From [Clostridium] fimetarium (GTDB taxonomy: Bacteria; Bacillota; Clostridia; Lachnospirales; Lachnospiraceae): a stretch of 64,000 nt of DNA. Position 1 is the first letter of the stretch. Each line of letters opens with the position of its first letter. The position numbers and the translations under genes were made by a program. The stretch lies in contig NZ_FOJI01000010.1 in NCBI RefSeq assembly GCF_900111235.1, positions 62,001-126,000 on the forward strand, written 5' to 3'. Positions 1 to 9,626 of the stretch are shown here, one piece after another. The notes beneath the pieces were generated by a model. It did not search any database, was not told the origin of the DNA, and was given only the letters and a program-made list of their open reading frames with translations.

Positions 1-2285
1 GCACCCTTCATACCTGGGCATGTAGCCTGACATGAACCACAACCTGTACAATCAAGTGCTGATATTGTAATTGCGAAGAAGAATCCTGGCAAACCATTTA
101 ATGGTTTGAATACCATTCCTTCAGGTGCGTTGTTCTTTTCTTCTTCAGAAGCTACGACTGGTCTAATAACTCCATGAGGACATACATATGAACAGAAGTT
201 ACATTGAATACAGTTTTCTGGAATCCAATTTGGAATATCTACAGCAATTCCACGTTTTTCGTAAGCTGCTGTTCCTTGTGGAACTGTACCATCAGCGTTC
301 TCAAGAAATGTTGAAACTGGAAGAGAATCACCCATACAAGCATTGATTGGTTTTTGAATCTTATTAACGAAGTCAAGAACTTCCTTAGTTCCTTCTGTAG
401 CAAAAGATGTGATATCCATATCTGGAGCATCTTTCCATTCAGCTGGAACTTTGATTTCAACTACTTCGCCAGCACCTCTTTCAATAGCATCATGATTCAT
501 CTTAACGATATCATCACCCTTTTTGCTATATGACTTAGTTGCTGCATCTTTCATATACTTAACTGCTTCTGCTTCAGGAATAATGTTAGCAAGTTTAAAG
601 AATGCTGCTTGAAGGATAGTATTAATACGTCCGCCAAGTCCAATTTCTTTACCAAGCTTAAAACCATCAATAGTATAGAACTTAATATTATGTTCTACCA
701 TGTATCTTTTAGCTTGTCCTGGGATATGCTCAGCAACTTCTTCTGGGCTCCATGAACAGTTAAGAAGGAATGTTCCACCATCTTTAATATCCTGAATCAT
801 ATTGTATCTAGTCATATATGATGGAGTATGGCAAGCAACAAAATCAGCTTTATCGATTAAGTAAGTAGCCTTGATTGGCGCTTTACCAAAACGAAGATGA
901 GATATTGTAATACCACCTGATTTTTTTGAATCATAATCAAAATAAGCCTGAGCGTACATATCTGTATGATCACCAATAATCTTAATTGAGTTCTTATTAG
1001 CACCAACTGTACCATCAGCACCAAGTCCCCAGAATTTACAGCTTTTTGTGCTTGCTGGAGTTGTGTTAGGATTTTCTTTTCTTTCAAGTGAAAGATGTGT
1101 AACATCATCATTAATAGAAATTGTATAGTTTTTCTTGTCTTCATTTCTAAATATTGCAATTACATCAGCAGGAATTGTATTCTTAGATCCAAGACCATAA
1201 CGTCCGTTAAGAACTTTTACTGCCGCGAATTCTGTATCTCTGATTGATGCTATAACATCCAAGAATAATGGTTCACCAATTGAACCAGGTTCTTTTGTTC
1301 TATCAATTACATTGATTGTCTTAACTGTCTTAGGCATTGCAGCAAGTAAATGCTTTGCTGAGAATGGGCGGTAAAGATGAACTTTGATAACACCAACTTT
1401 TTCTCCAGCTGCAATTAAATAATCAATTGTTTCATCAATTGTCTCACAGATAGAACCCATAGCGATAATAACTTTATCTGCATCAGGTGCACCATAGTAA
1501 TTAAATAACTTGTAATCTGTACCAATTTTGGCATTAACCTGATTCATGTAGTCTTCAACGATATCAGGAACGGCATCATAGTATACGTTACAAGCTTCTC
1601 TAGCCTGGAAAAAGATATCAGGATTCTGAGCTGTTCCTCTAAGAACTGGATGCTCAGGATTAAGTGCACGAGCTCTAAATGCTGCTATTGCATCAAAATC
1701 GGTCATATCCTTAAGATCTTCATAATCCCAAGTTTCTATTTTTTGGATTTCGTGTGAAGTACGGAAACCATCAAAGAAATGTAAAAATGGAATTCTACCT
1801 TTAATTGCAGCTAAATGTGCAACTGCTCCTAAATCCATAACTTCCTGTACACTATTGCTACAAAGCATAGCGAAACCTGTCTGACGACAAGCGTAAACAT
1901 CTTGATGATCTCCAAAAATTGATAATGCATGACTAGCCAAAGCTCTAGCTGATACATGCATAACACCTGGTAATAATTCACCAGCAATTTTGTACATATT
2001 AGGAATCATAAGTAAAAGTCCCTGTGAAGCTGTATAAGTTGTCGAAAGTGCACCAGCTGTAAGCGTGCCGTGGAATGAACCTGAAGCTCCACCTTCTGAT
2101 TCAAGCTCTACTAATTTTACTGTGTCTCCGAAAATATTCTTTCTTCCTTCGGTTGCCCATTGATCTGTATAATCTGCCATAGGTGATGAAGGTGTTATAG
2201 GATAGATAGATGCTACTTCTGTAAATGCATATGATACATGTGCTGCTGCAGTATTACCATCCATAGTTTTCATTTTTCTTGCCAT
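1..2285 (-). CDS. nifJ: Pyruvate:ferredoxin (flavodoxin) oxidoreductase, C-terminus cut by window edge
   Basis: The enzyme decarboxylates pyruvate to acetyl-CoA and CO2 and passes electrons to ferredoxin, the central step of anaerobic sugar breakdown. About 761 residues are present of the roughly 1170 usual for the single-chain form; the C-terminal thiamine-diphosphate domain lies outside the window. The N-terminus reads MARKMKTMDGNTAAAHVSYA and is followed by YPITPSSPMADYTDQW (from about residue 28), a hallmark of domain I. A ferredoxin-like part near residues 690-757 holds CIQCNFCSYVCPHG and then CTGCGSCQATCPG, ligands for two [4Fe-4S] clusters. The start at 2285 has a GAGAGG ribosome site about nine bases upstream. 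It is monocistronic at its 5' end with its own promoter. No frameshift is seen. Confidence 0.96.
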   Translation of the reverse strand, partial: MARKMKTMDGNTAAAHVSYAFTEVASIYPITPSSPMADYTDQWATEGRKNIFGDTVKLVELESEGGASGSFHGTLTAGALSTTYTASQGLLLMIPNMYKIAGELLPGVMHVSARALASHALSIFGDHQDVYACRQTGFAMLCSNSVQEVMDLGAVAHLAAIKGRIPFLHFFDGFRTSHEIQKIETWDYEDLKDMTDFDAIAAFRARALNPEHPVLRGTAQNPDIFFQAREACNVYYDAVPDIVEDYMNQVNAKIGTDYKLFNYYGAPDADKVIIAMGSICETIDETIDYLIAAGEKVGVIKVHLYRPFSAKHLLAAMPKTVKTINVIDRTKEPGSIGEPLFLDVIASIRDTEFAAVKVLNGRYGLGSKNTIPADVIAIFRNEDKKNYTISINDDVTHLSLERKENPNTTPASTKSCKFWGLGADGTVGANKNSIKIIGDHTDMYAQAYFDYDSKKSGGITISHLRFGKAPIKATYLIDKADFVACHTPSYMTRYNMIQDIKDGGTFLLNCSWSPEEVAEHIPGQAKRYMVEHNIKFYTIDGFKLGKEIGLGGRINTILQAAFFKLANIIPEAEAVKYMKDAATKSYSKKGDDIVKMNHDAIERGAGEVVEIKVPAEWKDAPDMDITSFATEGTKEVLDFVNKIQKPINACMGDSLPVSTFLENADGTVPQGTAAYEKRGIAVDIPNWIPENCIQCNFCSYVCPHGVIRPVVASEEEKNNAPEGMVFKPLNGLPGFFFAITISALDCTGCGSCQATCPGMKG

Positions 2286-2347
2286 TAATGTATGCCTCTC
2301 TTTTCTATATATATTATTTTAGAAAATTAACATTTCCAATACAACCT

Positions 2348-2376
2348 ATTTTAGTAGTTTTTTACCAAAATGTAAA
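2348..2376 (-). promoter_or_regulatory. Candidate sigma-A promoter of nifJ
   Basis: On the minus strand TTTACA (2371-2376) and TAAAAT (2348-2353) are separated by exactly 17 bases and lie about 63 bases upstream of the nifJ start. The flanking region 2286-2532 is very AT-rich and holds no other clear feature. Confidence 0.5.
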
Positions 2377-2532
2377 GTCATTATTAAATAAAATACATAA
2401 TAGTTTGTAAATTTATGGTAATATTTTCTACATTTTTCACAAAATATATTTGTATTATTTATAATATTAACGAAATAATACAATATAATTCTTTTTCTTA
2501 AGAAGAAGTTCAAAATAATGATTTAAAATGAT

Positions 2533-5148
2533 TTATAAATTTTCATTTTTAAGTGCATCAATTGGATTATCCTTCTTGATTTTCCTCATTGAATATATCA
2601 TTGTAGCAAATACTACTGCAAATACGCTGAAAATTGCAATTCCAATTGCACTCCAAGGAAGTGTAAATGGCATTTCATAGCCACTATTTATACTTTTATA
2701 TATATAGTAAGTAATTGCAATCGAAACTGGCAATCCAAGCAATAATGACTTCACGCCATATAATATGCACTCAAAATTCATCATTTTGTTAAATCCTCTT
2801 TTTGTCATTCCAACAGACTTAAGCATCGCAAATTCCCGTCTTCTAAGAAGTATATTCGTAGAAATTGTATTGAACACGTTAGCAACTGATATTAGAGAAA
2901 TCAATGTAATAAATCCATATGCAAATACTTGAATAATAAAAATCATATTTTTGCTATATTCATCTTCCTTTGCAAGATCATATAATCTATTTACTGGCAA
3001 ATTGTTATCTTTTAATATTGTCTTTATTTTCTCAGCTACACTATCATGAGTATTTGTAGCGACATAAATAGCTGGTGGATTATTGAATAGATCACTTTTA
3101 TAAACCGTACCAATCATACATTGAGGGATCATAACAGAAATTGTATTTCCATTATTTGAATATACTCCCATTACCAATTTATCTTTTGATAGACCGATAT
3201 TAAGTTCAATATCTTCATAACTGATATTTTTTCCTTGATCATCAAATTTAGATAACTTTGCTATAATTTTAACTTTATCTTGCTTAAGCATACTAATATT
3301 GCTTGTTTTTCCTGTTTCACTGTCTTTTATTTTCATATTAGATGACGCAATCAAAACTGACTTTTCAGGGTTCATATATTTGTCTTTACTAAGATTATTA
3401 TCCTTTAAATATTTTTCAAAGCTAATATCATCTATGCAATTTATATCAACCGAGACAGTATTCAACACTCCATCTTTATTCACACTCTTATATTGTCTCA
3501 TATATTCGTCTGAAAATATTTCATTGGATACTGAAAGCTCTCCATATATCTGCTTTACTGAAGATACATTTTTAACACCGTCAAGCTCAGATATTTTTTT
3601 AGTAAATTGCTCAATTGACAAGTCATTACCCTTGATTTCTGATTGTACGTTGTAATAGCATATTTCGTATCCATTTGTACTCAATGTACCTGAAGATGCC
3701 TCTAGCACATACATGCACAGTGAACTTGCAGTGATAAATAATACTACACTCATAAATAATGATATTACAGTCGCTCTGTATTTTTTCTTATTTCTTCTAA
3801 AATTCTTTTGCGCAAGCGCACCCTCAAATCCAAATACTTTATAAATCCATTTATGTGTTTTTAGCTTTTTACTATTCATTTTAATATCATTAGACTGCTG
3901 AATCGCTTGTATCGCAGTAACCTTCATAGCCCGCTTTGATGGTATCCATGCTGAAATCAGCACTGTAACAATGGCAGTAACAACTGCAGCTATTATTGCC
4001 CAAAAAGATACTTTTAATGTCAGCGGAACTGATCCTGCAAACATTCCTGTCACCATAAGTGCTAATCGATCTTTAATCAATAATAGTGTGATTCCAATAC
4101 CAACAATACCAAGTATAATTCCTAATGGAATTCCTATTATACTTACAAATAATGCTTCAAACAAAACACTTCTAGAAATCTGTCTTTTGGTTGCTCCTAT
4201 CGAAGATAATAAGCCGAACTGTTTGGTTCTTTCACTCACAGAGATTGCAAATGCATTATAAATCAGTAATACCGAACCTCCCATTATTAATAATATGACG
4301 ATTAATAGGATACTTCCGATTGCTATATTATAAGCGCTCGATTGTGTAACACCGAGGAATACAAGCACTCTAGAATTATATTCTGTATTTATATTTTTTA
4401 ATTTATACTGCGAAAGAAATTCACTCGTATCTTTTGGGTTTTTCAATTTGAAATATGAATTATAAAGATAGGAATCAGTTACCGTTTTATCCATTACTGT
4501 AATGGCAGTATATCCCGGTGCTGAATATTGTTCGAAAGTAGGACGTTCATAGAAACCAACTACTGTATAAGTTCTTTCTTCCTTTACAATGAATTCCTCA
4601 TTATTAGAAGTACCGTCCTTTGTATTATAGGTTCCATTATCTTGATCAAGATTCTTACCATCTAAAACCCTTTGTCCAATTTCTAATTCAAGGATATCTT
4701 CTAATTTGTTCTTAATTCCACCATTTTCAAACAGATGATTTGGAAGCATGATTTCACTAGAATTCTGAGGAAGTCTTCCGCTTGTAATATGAACAGCTAC
4801 TGATTTTTCAAATGCATTATCAATTCCAATCACATAAAGATATGGCTTATTTTTATTTGTAGAATCCTTTAAAATTGAATATCCAATGTTTTGAGTGGAA
4901 GTCACTTGTGATATCTTATCATTCGCGTTCAATTTATCGACTTCTTTTTTTTCTACAGAATGAATTGCCCCATACCAATCACCACTTTGTGCGATTGCAT
5001 TTTGAAGCAAGCAATTTTGCATGCTTGATGTAAATGTAGTGACCGCTGTGATTAAAGAGGTTGAAAGCATAATTCCTACTATTGTAACGATAGTCCTGGT
5101 TCTGTTTTTTGCTAATGTCTTTAGGGTTACTTTATTAAAGATATTCAT
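2533..5148 (-). CDS. FtsX-type ABC transporter permease of a Bce-like module
   Basis: An 871-residue membrane permease. One TM segment lies near residues 18-40, then a large extracytoplasmic domain to about 265, three TM helices (about 275-300, 330-355, 380-405), a second TM near 460-480, a second extracytoplasmic domain, and three TM helices at the end (about 730-760, 785-805, 825-850). This duplicated FtsX/MacB architecture with two large external domains is typical of permeases that handle cell-envelope peptides or lipoproteins rather than of the classical BceB (about 650 aa, one external domain). Its start codon shares one base with the stop of the upstream ATPase gene, so the two are translationally coupled. 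Substrate cannot be read from sequence; resistance to an antimicrobial peptide is the inference from the adjoining two-component system. Confidence 0.88.
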   Translation of the reverse strand: MNIFNKVTLKTLAKNRTRTIVTIVGIMLSTSLITAVTTFTSSMQNCLLQNAIAQSGDWYGAIHSVEKKEVDKLNANDKISQVTSTQNIGYSILKDSTNKNKPYLYVIGIDNAFEKSVAVHITSGRLPQNSSEIMLPNHLFENGGIKNKLEDILELEIGQRVLDGKNLDQDNGTYNTKDGTSNNEEFIVKEERTYTVVGFYERPTFEQYSAPGYTAITVMDKTVTDSYLYNSYFKLKNPKDTSEFLSQYKLKNINTEYNSRVLVFLGVTQSSAYNIAIGSILLIVILLIMGGSVLLIYNAFAISVSERTKQFGLLSSIGATKRQISRSVLFEALFVSIIGIPLGIILGIVGIGITLLLIKDRLALMVTGMFAGSVPLTLKVSFWAIIAAVVTAIVTVLISAWIPSKRAMKVTAIQAIQQSNDIKMNSKKLKTHKWIYKVFGFEGALAQKNFRRNKKKYRATVISLFMSVVLFITASSLCMYVLEASSGTLSTNGYEICYYNVQSEIKGNDLSIEQFTKKISELDGVKNVSSVKQIYGELSVSNEIFSDEYMRQYKSVNKDGVLNTVSVDINCIDDISFEKYLKDNNLSKDKYMNPEKSVLIASSNMKIKDSETGKTSNISMLKQDKVKIIAKLSKFDDQGKNISYEDIELNIGLSKDKLVMGVYSNNGNTISVMIPQCMIGTVYKSDLFNNPPAIYVATNTHDSVAEKIKTILKDNNLPVNRLYDLAKEDEYSKNMIFIIQVFAYGFITLISLISVANVFNTISTNILLRRREFAMLKSVGMTKRGFNKMMNFECILYGVKSLLLGLPVSIAITYYIYKSINSGYEMPFTLPWSAIGIAIFSVFAVVFATMIYSMRKIKKDNPIDALKNENL

Positions 5149-5828
5149 TAACGAACCACCTCATCTCTGGTGATCTTTCCATCTTCAATTGCAATAATTC
5201 TATCCGCTTGAAGTGCAATATTTTCATCATGCGTGATTATAATTAATGTCTGGTTATACATTTTATTAGAATTTTTAAGTAGCTCTATAATATCTTGGCT
5301 ATTCTTGGAGTCAAGATTTCCAGTTGGTTCATCTGCAAGCATTACTGCTGGTGAATTCATCAACGCTCTTCCGATTGAGACTCTTTGCTGTTGTCCGCCT
5401 GAAAGTTGATTTGGCAAATGATTTTCTCTCCCCTTAATCTGTAATACTTGAAGCAATTCTTCTAATCTTTCTTGATTTACTTTTCTGCCGTCCATTAAAA
5501 CGGGAAGTGTAATATTCTCAGAAACATTTAATACAGGAATCAAGTTGTAGAACTGATAGATCAGGCCGACTTCTCTTCTTCTAAATATTGCAAGTTGCGT
5601 ATCATTTTGCGCATATACATCTTTTCCATCCATAAATACTTTACCACTCGTTGGGTTATCAACTCCACCTAATATATGTAAAAGGGTTGATTTTCCAGAT
5701 CCTGAGGGGCCAATAATCGCAATAAATTCGCCTTTTTGAACCGTAAATGAAACATTGTCAAGTGCCTTTACTTGGTTGTCACCTTTTCCATATATCTTTG
5801 ATAAATTCTCTACTTTTAAAATCTCCAT
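5148..5828 (-). CDS. ABC transporter ATP-binding protein (LolD/MacB/BceA type)
   Basis: A 226-residue nucleotide-binding subunit, standard length for the family. Walker A GPSGSGKST lies at 40-48, the signature LSGGQQQRVSIGRAL near 142-156, Walker B VMLADEPTGNLD with the catalytic glutamate near 161-172, and the switch histidine in IIITHDENIA near 200. The GNLDSKNS stretch after Walker B is characteristic of the LolD/MacB/BceA group that pairs with FtsX-type permeases. It overlaps the permease gene by one base and follows the histidine kinase gene after about 92 bases. It presumably energises the 871-residue permease encoded next to it. Confidence 0.94.
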   Translation of the reverse strand: MEILKVENLSKIYGKGDNQVKALDNVSFTVQKGEFIAIIGPSGSGKSTLLHILGGVDNPTSGKVFMDGKDVYAQNDTQLAIFRRREVGLIYQFYNLIPVLNVSENITLPVLMDGRKVNQERLEELLQVLQIKGRENHLPNQLSGGQQQRVSIGRALMNSPAVMLADEPTGNLDSKNSQDIIELLKNSNKMYNQTLIIITHDENIALQADRIIAIEDGKITRDEVVR

Positions 5829-5920
5829 TTTTGATTCCTCTCATATTGTTATGTCATACTGCTATTATATCTTTTCAGAGTGACACCTCAGTGACTCAAA
5901 AATAACAAAAACGTCACTTT

Positions 5921-6928
5921 CTAAACAATTCCCTTATAGAATCGAATTGTAAATTTTGCTCCTATCGCTTGATTATTCTCAACTTTAATTGTACCATTCT
6001 GTCTAGCCACAATCATTTTCGCGAGCGCCAATCCTATGCCAACACTTTGACTACTAGAATTTTTCCCTTTATAAAACCGTTCAAACACATGTGGCAAATC
6101 TTCTTTTGCTATACCAACTCCATTATCTATAATCATAATTTCTGAATATATTGCATTTTCCTCTGCACTCACTAATATTTGTCCACCCTTTGGTGTATGT
6201 TCCATACAATTTTTTAAAATATTTCCGATAGCCTCCACAGACCATGCCAAATCCCCTTTAAAGGTAATCTTAGGTAGGATTTTTGACACAAATATCTGAT
6301 CCCTTAGATCCATAGGAATTGCTATTATACTTGATGCTTCTCTTATCAATTCGTCTACTTTTACTACTTCATTTTGAAATTCCACTGTCCCTGCATCAAA
6401 CTTTGACATCTTTAGTAGCGTTGTAATTAACCATTCTACATGCGATAGCATTCTCATCAGTTCACTCGTCAGTTGCATTCTGCGTTCATCTTCAATATCT
6501 AGTTCAGACAACAATGATGCAATTAAATTAATCGATGTTAATGGCGTTTTTATCTGATGGGAAATATCTGCAATTGAATCTGTCAGATATACCTTATCCT
6601 TCTTTAATGTAGTTGCCTGTTCCCTTAACTGAATCGTCATTTTAAATATCTGACTTTGTAAAATTGCCAATTCGCCTTCTGCATAAGAGCTCAAATCATA
6701 CTTATCCTGTCCATGTAAAATTTCATTTATTTGATCACTTAAATCAGAAAGTTTTTTATATCGAAAAAAATCTGCCATTAAATGCACAGACGAAAATATA
6801 ACGCTTAATGCTACCGCAAATATTGCACATCTCATATCTATCCAAAATCCAATACCAAAAGCAACAAACGTTATTAATATATATATAAATGTTGTTTTTT
6901 TTATCTCTGGATTTCTAAAAAATTTCAT
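5921..6928 (-). CDS. Sensor histidine kinase, intramembrane-sensing (BceS-like) type
   Basis: A 335-residue kinase. Two TM helices at about 13-30 and 34-51 are joined by only a few residues, so there is no extracellular sensor domain. This is the layout of intramembrane-sensing kinases that read signal from a partner ABC transporter. The phosphoacceptor is H124 in DISHQIKTPL, followed by the N box NILKNCMEHT, the G1 box IIDNGVGIAKEDLPHVFERF and the G2 box SVGIGLALAKMIV. It lies 21 bases downstream of the response regulator gene and upstream of the ABC ATPase/permease pair, the classical gene set for peptide-antibiotic detoxification. Family knowledge predicts that the permease, not the kinase, senses the drug. 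Confidence 0.92.
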   Translation of the reverse strand: MKFFRNPEIKKTTFIYILITFVAFGIGFWIDMRCAIFAVALSVIFSSVHLMADFFRYKKLSDLSDQINEILHGQDKYDLSSYAEGELAILQSQIFKMTIQLREQATTLKKDKVYLTDSIADISHQIKTPLTSINLIASLLSELDIEDERRMQLTSELMRMLSHVEWLITTLLKMSKFDAGTVEFQNEVVKVDELIREASSIIAIPMDLRDQIFVSKILPKITFKGDLAWSVEAIGNILKNCMEHTPKGGQILVSAEENAIYSEIMIIDNGVGIAKEDLPHVFERFYKGKNSSSQSVGIGLALAKMIVARQNGTIKVENNQAIGAKFTIRFYKGIV

Positions 6929-6949
6929 TTCTTATTTTCCCTCTCATTT

Positions 6950-7621
6950 CTAATCACCCATCTTATATCCAAGTCCACGAATTGTTCTTATAATCGTTGG
7001 ACTTTGAGGATCATCTTCAACCTTTTCACGTAGACGTTTTATGTAAACCGTTAAAGTATTGTCGTTTACAAATTCCCCTGCGATATCCCAGATTTCCTGT
7101 AATAGCATATTACGAGATAGGACGGCACCTTTATTATTAAAAAATACAAGTAGTAATCGATATTCAAGTGCTGAGAGAAAAATTTCATTTCCTTTTTTTA
7201 ATACAATGCCCTTCACTGTATCTACACTGACATCTTCGACTCTAAGAATTAACTGACTATTTCCTTTTCTTCTAAGTACGTTCTTAATCCTTGAAATCAG
7301 TTCTCTTGGGCGAAATGGCTTATTGATATAGTCGTCTGCACCCATATCTAATCCTGTAACTACACTAAACTCATCTCCGGAAGCCGTGAGAAAGATTATA
7401 GCTACATTTGAATAAGTTTTTGCTGCGGCGCATACTGCGAATCCATTGCCATCCGCCAAAGATATATCTAATAAAACAAGGTCATAACTGCCTTCTTCTA
7501 ATCTAGTTATTGCAGATTGCTGTCCTGAAACGGACTCTACTAAAAAGCCTTCTTTCTGCAAAAATTCAGTTAGATTGGCAACTATATTTTTATCATCTTC
7601 CACTAGTAATATCTTTGTCAT
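6950..7621 (-). CDS. OmpR/PhoB-family response regulator
   Basis: A 223-residue regulator. The receiver domain (1-115) has the acidic pair in VEDD (8-10), the phosphorylation site D52 in DLVLLDISLADG and a conserved lysine in NKPFRPRELISRI. The C-terminal winged helix (about 130-223) ends in IIRTIRGLGYKMGD, typical of the OmpR class. It is the first gene of the four-gene unit (regulator, kinase, ATPase, permease). It would activate the transporter genes when phosphorylated by the adjacent kinase; a binding site was not identified, and the 92-base gap before the ATPase gene is a plausible place for one. Confidence 0.93.
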   Translation of the reverse strand: MTKILLVEDDKNIVANLTEFLQKEGFLVESVSGQQSAITRLEEGSYDLVLLDISLADGNGFAVCAAAKTYSNVAIIFLTASGDEFSVVTGLDMGADDYINKPFRPRELISRIKNVLRRKGNSQLILRVEDVSVDTVKGIVLKKGNEIFLSALEYRLLLVFFNNKGAVLSRNMLLQEIWDIAGEFVNDNTLTVYIKRLREKVEDDPQSPTIIRTIRGLGYKMGD

Positions 7622-7715
7622 TTTTTTTCATCTCTTCTTCCCGTGCCTTAATCTCAAATCAAATACATACAACTCATTAAAGCCAATGCAATCTTCTTTA
7701 TTTAATTAAATTATT

Positions 7716-7744
7716 ATACCCTATTCATAATTAGAATAGGGTAT
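7716..7744. terminator. Hairpin terminator between the coiled-coil gene and the response regulator
   Basis: An 11-bp stem (7716-7726 with 7734-7744) around a 7-base loop, with T-rich sequence on the plus side and AT-rich sequence on the minus side. It lies just after the stop of the minus-strand gene at 7754 and probably ends that transcript. Confidence 0.6.
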
Positions 7745-7753
7745 TTTTATATT

Positions 7754-8809
7754 TTAAAGTTGTTTATCAACTACGATTCCTTTTGAATCATCAACCGTTA
7801 ACCTTTGATTATCTACGAGATTTTTTAATTCCACTTGAAACTTTTGCTGCTCACTTGCAGCATTTTGGATCTGGCTCATATTATCTATACTGTTTGAACT
7901 ACTTGGTCCACTGGTTTTATCTGAATTACTATTATTGGAATTACTATCTGCTTTATTGTTATTTAAAGTTGTATTATTCTGTGCTGCTTTTTCTTTAATT
8001 GCCTCTTCTTTAGCCTTTTTCTCAGCTTCTTTCGTAGCCTTTTCTTCTTCCTTATCATGTTCTTCGTCTACATGATCTTTTGCTTCCACAATAAGCATTC
8101 CAATAACTTCCCCATTAGCCGTATCTAAAATATCTTTCGCCTCTATATTTGCATCAACCATTGGATGTATCTGTAGAAGTGTATCCGTTATCCCTTTAAT
8201 TATGCCATTCTCACCCTGCTGTTCATTAGTCGCTACTTTTATTTTTTCTTTCCATACATCTTGAATCTTATCATAATCAAGAATTGCCAGTTGATATTCT
8301 GTTTTTGGACCCATTGTCTTAAGTTTTAGTTTTTCCTGATCTGTGAGTTTAACTAATGAGCCTTTTTTTAATGATTCATTTTGTTTTTCAAGCAGTTTAA
8401 GATTGCCTTGCTCTTCACTATCATCAGTTACTGCGAAAGATTCTTTCACTTGATGTTTTAAATCCTCAATCTTGTTTACTTCCTTTTGAGACTCCTCTTT
8501 TTCAATATTCAATGCACTTATATGCTCACGTCTTAATTTTAAATTATCATCTATTTTTTTATCACTTGTAAATTGGTCTATAATTGTTTTCATTGCCTCT
8601 TTATGTGCCTTAACTTTCTTCATTGTAACACTGTCTTGCTGATTCATATTCAGTTCTGTAGCTAATATACTGTCTCTATTTTTGTTATTATCAGTTTTTG
8701 ATGTATAGTTATTATTAGTAGTATTATTGGCCTGATCACTTCTATTTGTAACACCACTTGTAATACTCCCCTTATAATCAGTTGTTGATTTATTATTTTG
8801 AATATTCAT
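7754..8809 (-). CDS. Hypothetical Lys/Glu-rich coiled-coil protein with Asn/Ser-rich segments
   Basis: I do not recognise a family. The 351 residues have an Asn/Thr/Ser-rich N-terminus (1-60, with runs such as NNTTNNNYTSKTDNN) and a charged helical middle (about 60-270) with EEEKATKEAEKKAKEEAIKE as an obvious coiled coil. An Asn/Ser-rich linker follows at about 280-310, and the end is more ordered (QQKFQVELKNLVDNQRL). There is no signal peptide, TM helix or cysteine. The ATG is clear but its ribosome site (AAAGAGGGGAAAA) is ordinary. It stands alone between a hairpin terminator and the glycosylase gene. A cytoplasmic structural or spore-related role is conceivable, but nothing in the sequence decides this. 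Confidence 0.7.
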   Translation of the reverse strand: MNIQNNKSTTDYKGSITSGVTNRSDQANNTTNNNYTSKTDNNKNRDSILATELNMNQQDSVTMKKVKAHKEAMKTIIDQFTSDKKIDDNLKLRREHISALNIEKEESQKEVNKIEDLKHQVKESFAVTDDSEEQGNLKLLEKQNESLKKGSLVKLTDQEKLKLKTMGPKTEYQLAILDYDKIQDVWKEKIKVATNEQQGENGIIKGITDTLLQIHPMVDANIEAKDILDTANGEVIGMLIVEAKDHVDEEHDKEEEKATKEAEKKAKEEAIKEKAAQNNTTLNNNKADSNSNNSNSDKTSGPSSSNSIDNMSQIQNAASEQQKFQVELKNLVDNQRLTVDDSKGIVVDKQL

Positions 8810-8920
8810 TTTTCCCCTCTTTTCCGTACTGCTTTTAAAAAAACATCAACAAACTTATTGATATATTTTTAGTAGTCAAAGAGAGTATCGGAATATTTTT
8901 CCAATTAATTAACCTTTGTA

Positions 8921-9451
8921 TTACAAATTGTTTGATTTTTTAATATCTATTAATCCCCATGTATCCACTAGTTGTTCTAACCTGTATGCTGCATTCGCAG
9001 GGCTTGTTGAAGGCAATGTTATGATTGGTTTTTTTGTGACTGATTCCGTATATTTTTCATATAATTTTGCTGCAGTCTTTCCATTTGCATATATTTTTTT
9101 TATATTGGAATTATTTAAAATCATGCCTAAATCATTTGCGATTACATTTTGAATACTGCTGTCACTCGACCCAACAATATCACAGCTCTCAATTACATCC
9201 CATAATGCAATATTATTATCAAAAAGCATTTGTTTCTTTTCCTCATTTGTTTGTGGAATTTCACATTGAAATACCCCTGCAATTACTTTCCAAAAGCGAT
9301 TTTGAGGATGTCCGTAATAGAATTGCGTTTCTCTTGATTTTACGGATGGGAAAGTACCAAGGATCAGGATTGTTGAATTCATATTATAAATCGGTTGAAA
9401 TGTATGACTAACACGGTTGTTTGTTGTCTCATTGATAGGTTTTATTTTCAA
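8921..9451 (-). CDS. Hypoxanthine/uracil-DNA glycosylase (UDG superfamily, family 6-like)
   Basis: A 176-residue base-excision repair enzyme that removes deaminated bases, probably hypoxanthine, from DNA. Motif LGTFPSVKSRE followed by FYYGHPQNRFW is the family's active-site and N-terminal signature; a later LPSTSPANA segment matches the C-terminal DNA-intercalating motif region of the superfamily. I place the start at a TTG (9449-9451): it is preceded by GAGGAGG ten bases upstream and the protein then begins LKIKPINETTNN. The longer ORF would begin inside the hemW terminator at 9533-9568, which argues against it. It is encoded downstream of hemW, separated by that terminator. Confidence 0.82.
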   Translation of the reverse strand: MKIKPINETTNNRVSHTFQPIYNMNSTILILGTFPSVKSRETQFYYGHPQNRFWKVIAGVFQCEIPQTNEEKKQMLFDNNIALWDVIESCDIVGSSDSSIQNVIANDLGMILNNSNIKKIYANGKTAAKLYEKYTESVTKKPIITLPSTSPANAAYRLEQLVDTWGLIDIKKSNNL

Positions 9452-9532
9452 GTTTATAAATCCTCCTCTATATTTATCAATATAAGTAATACTACAATTC
9501 ACGTTACACCAAATTCTGATTATATTATATAC

Positions 9533-9568
9533 AAAAAGGACCTTCGCAACAAGCAAATGGTCCTTTTT
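9533..9568 (-). terminator. Rho-independent terminator after hemW
   Basis: A perfect 10-bp stem (9533-9542 with 9559-9568) containing GGACC/GGTCC, followed on the minus strand by a T run. It lies about 60 bases past the hemW stop and would end the amidase-lepA-hemW transcript. Confidence 0.8.
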
Positions 9569-9626
9569 ATTCTAAATATTTATACAATTTTGAACTATCC
9601 AAGATTTCAAACCAATAATATCAATA

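Noticed and set aside
239-1159. Minus-strand ORFs at 239-460 and 857-1159
   Set aside because: They lie in another frame of the pyruvate:ferredoxin oxidoreductase gene, whose own frame runs unbroken from 2285 to the window edge.
9452-9556. Longer N-terminus of the DNA glycosylase starting at 9556
   Set aside because: It would start inside the hemW terminator; a strong GAGGAGG site supports the TTG at 9451.
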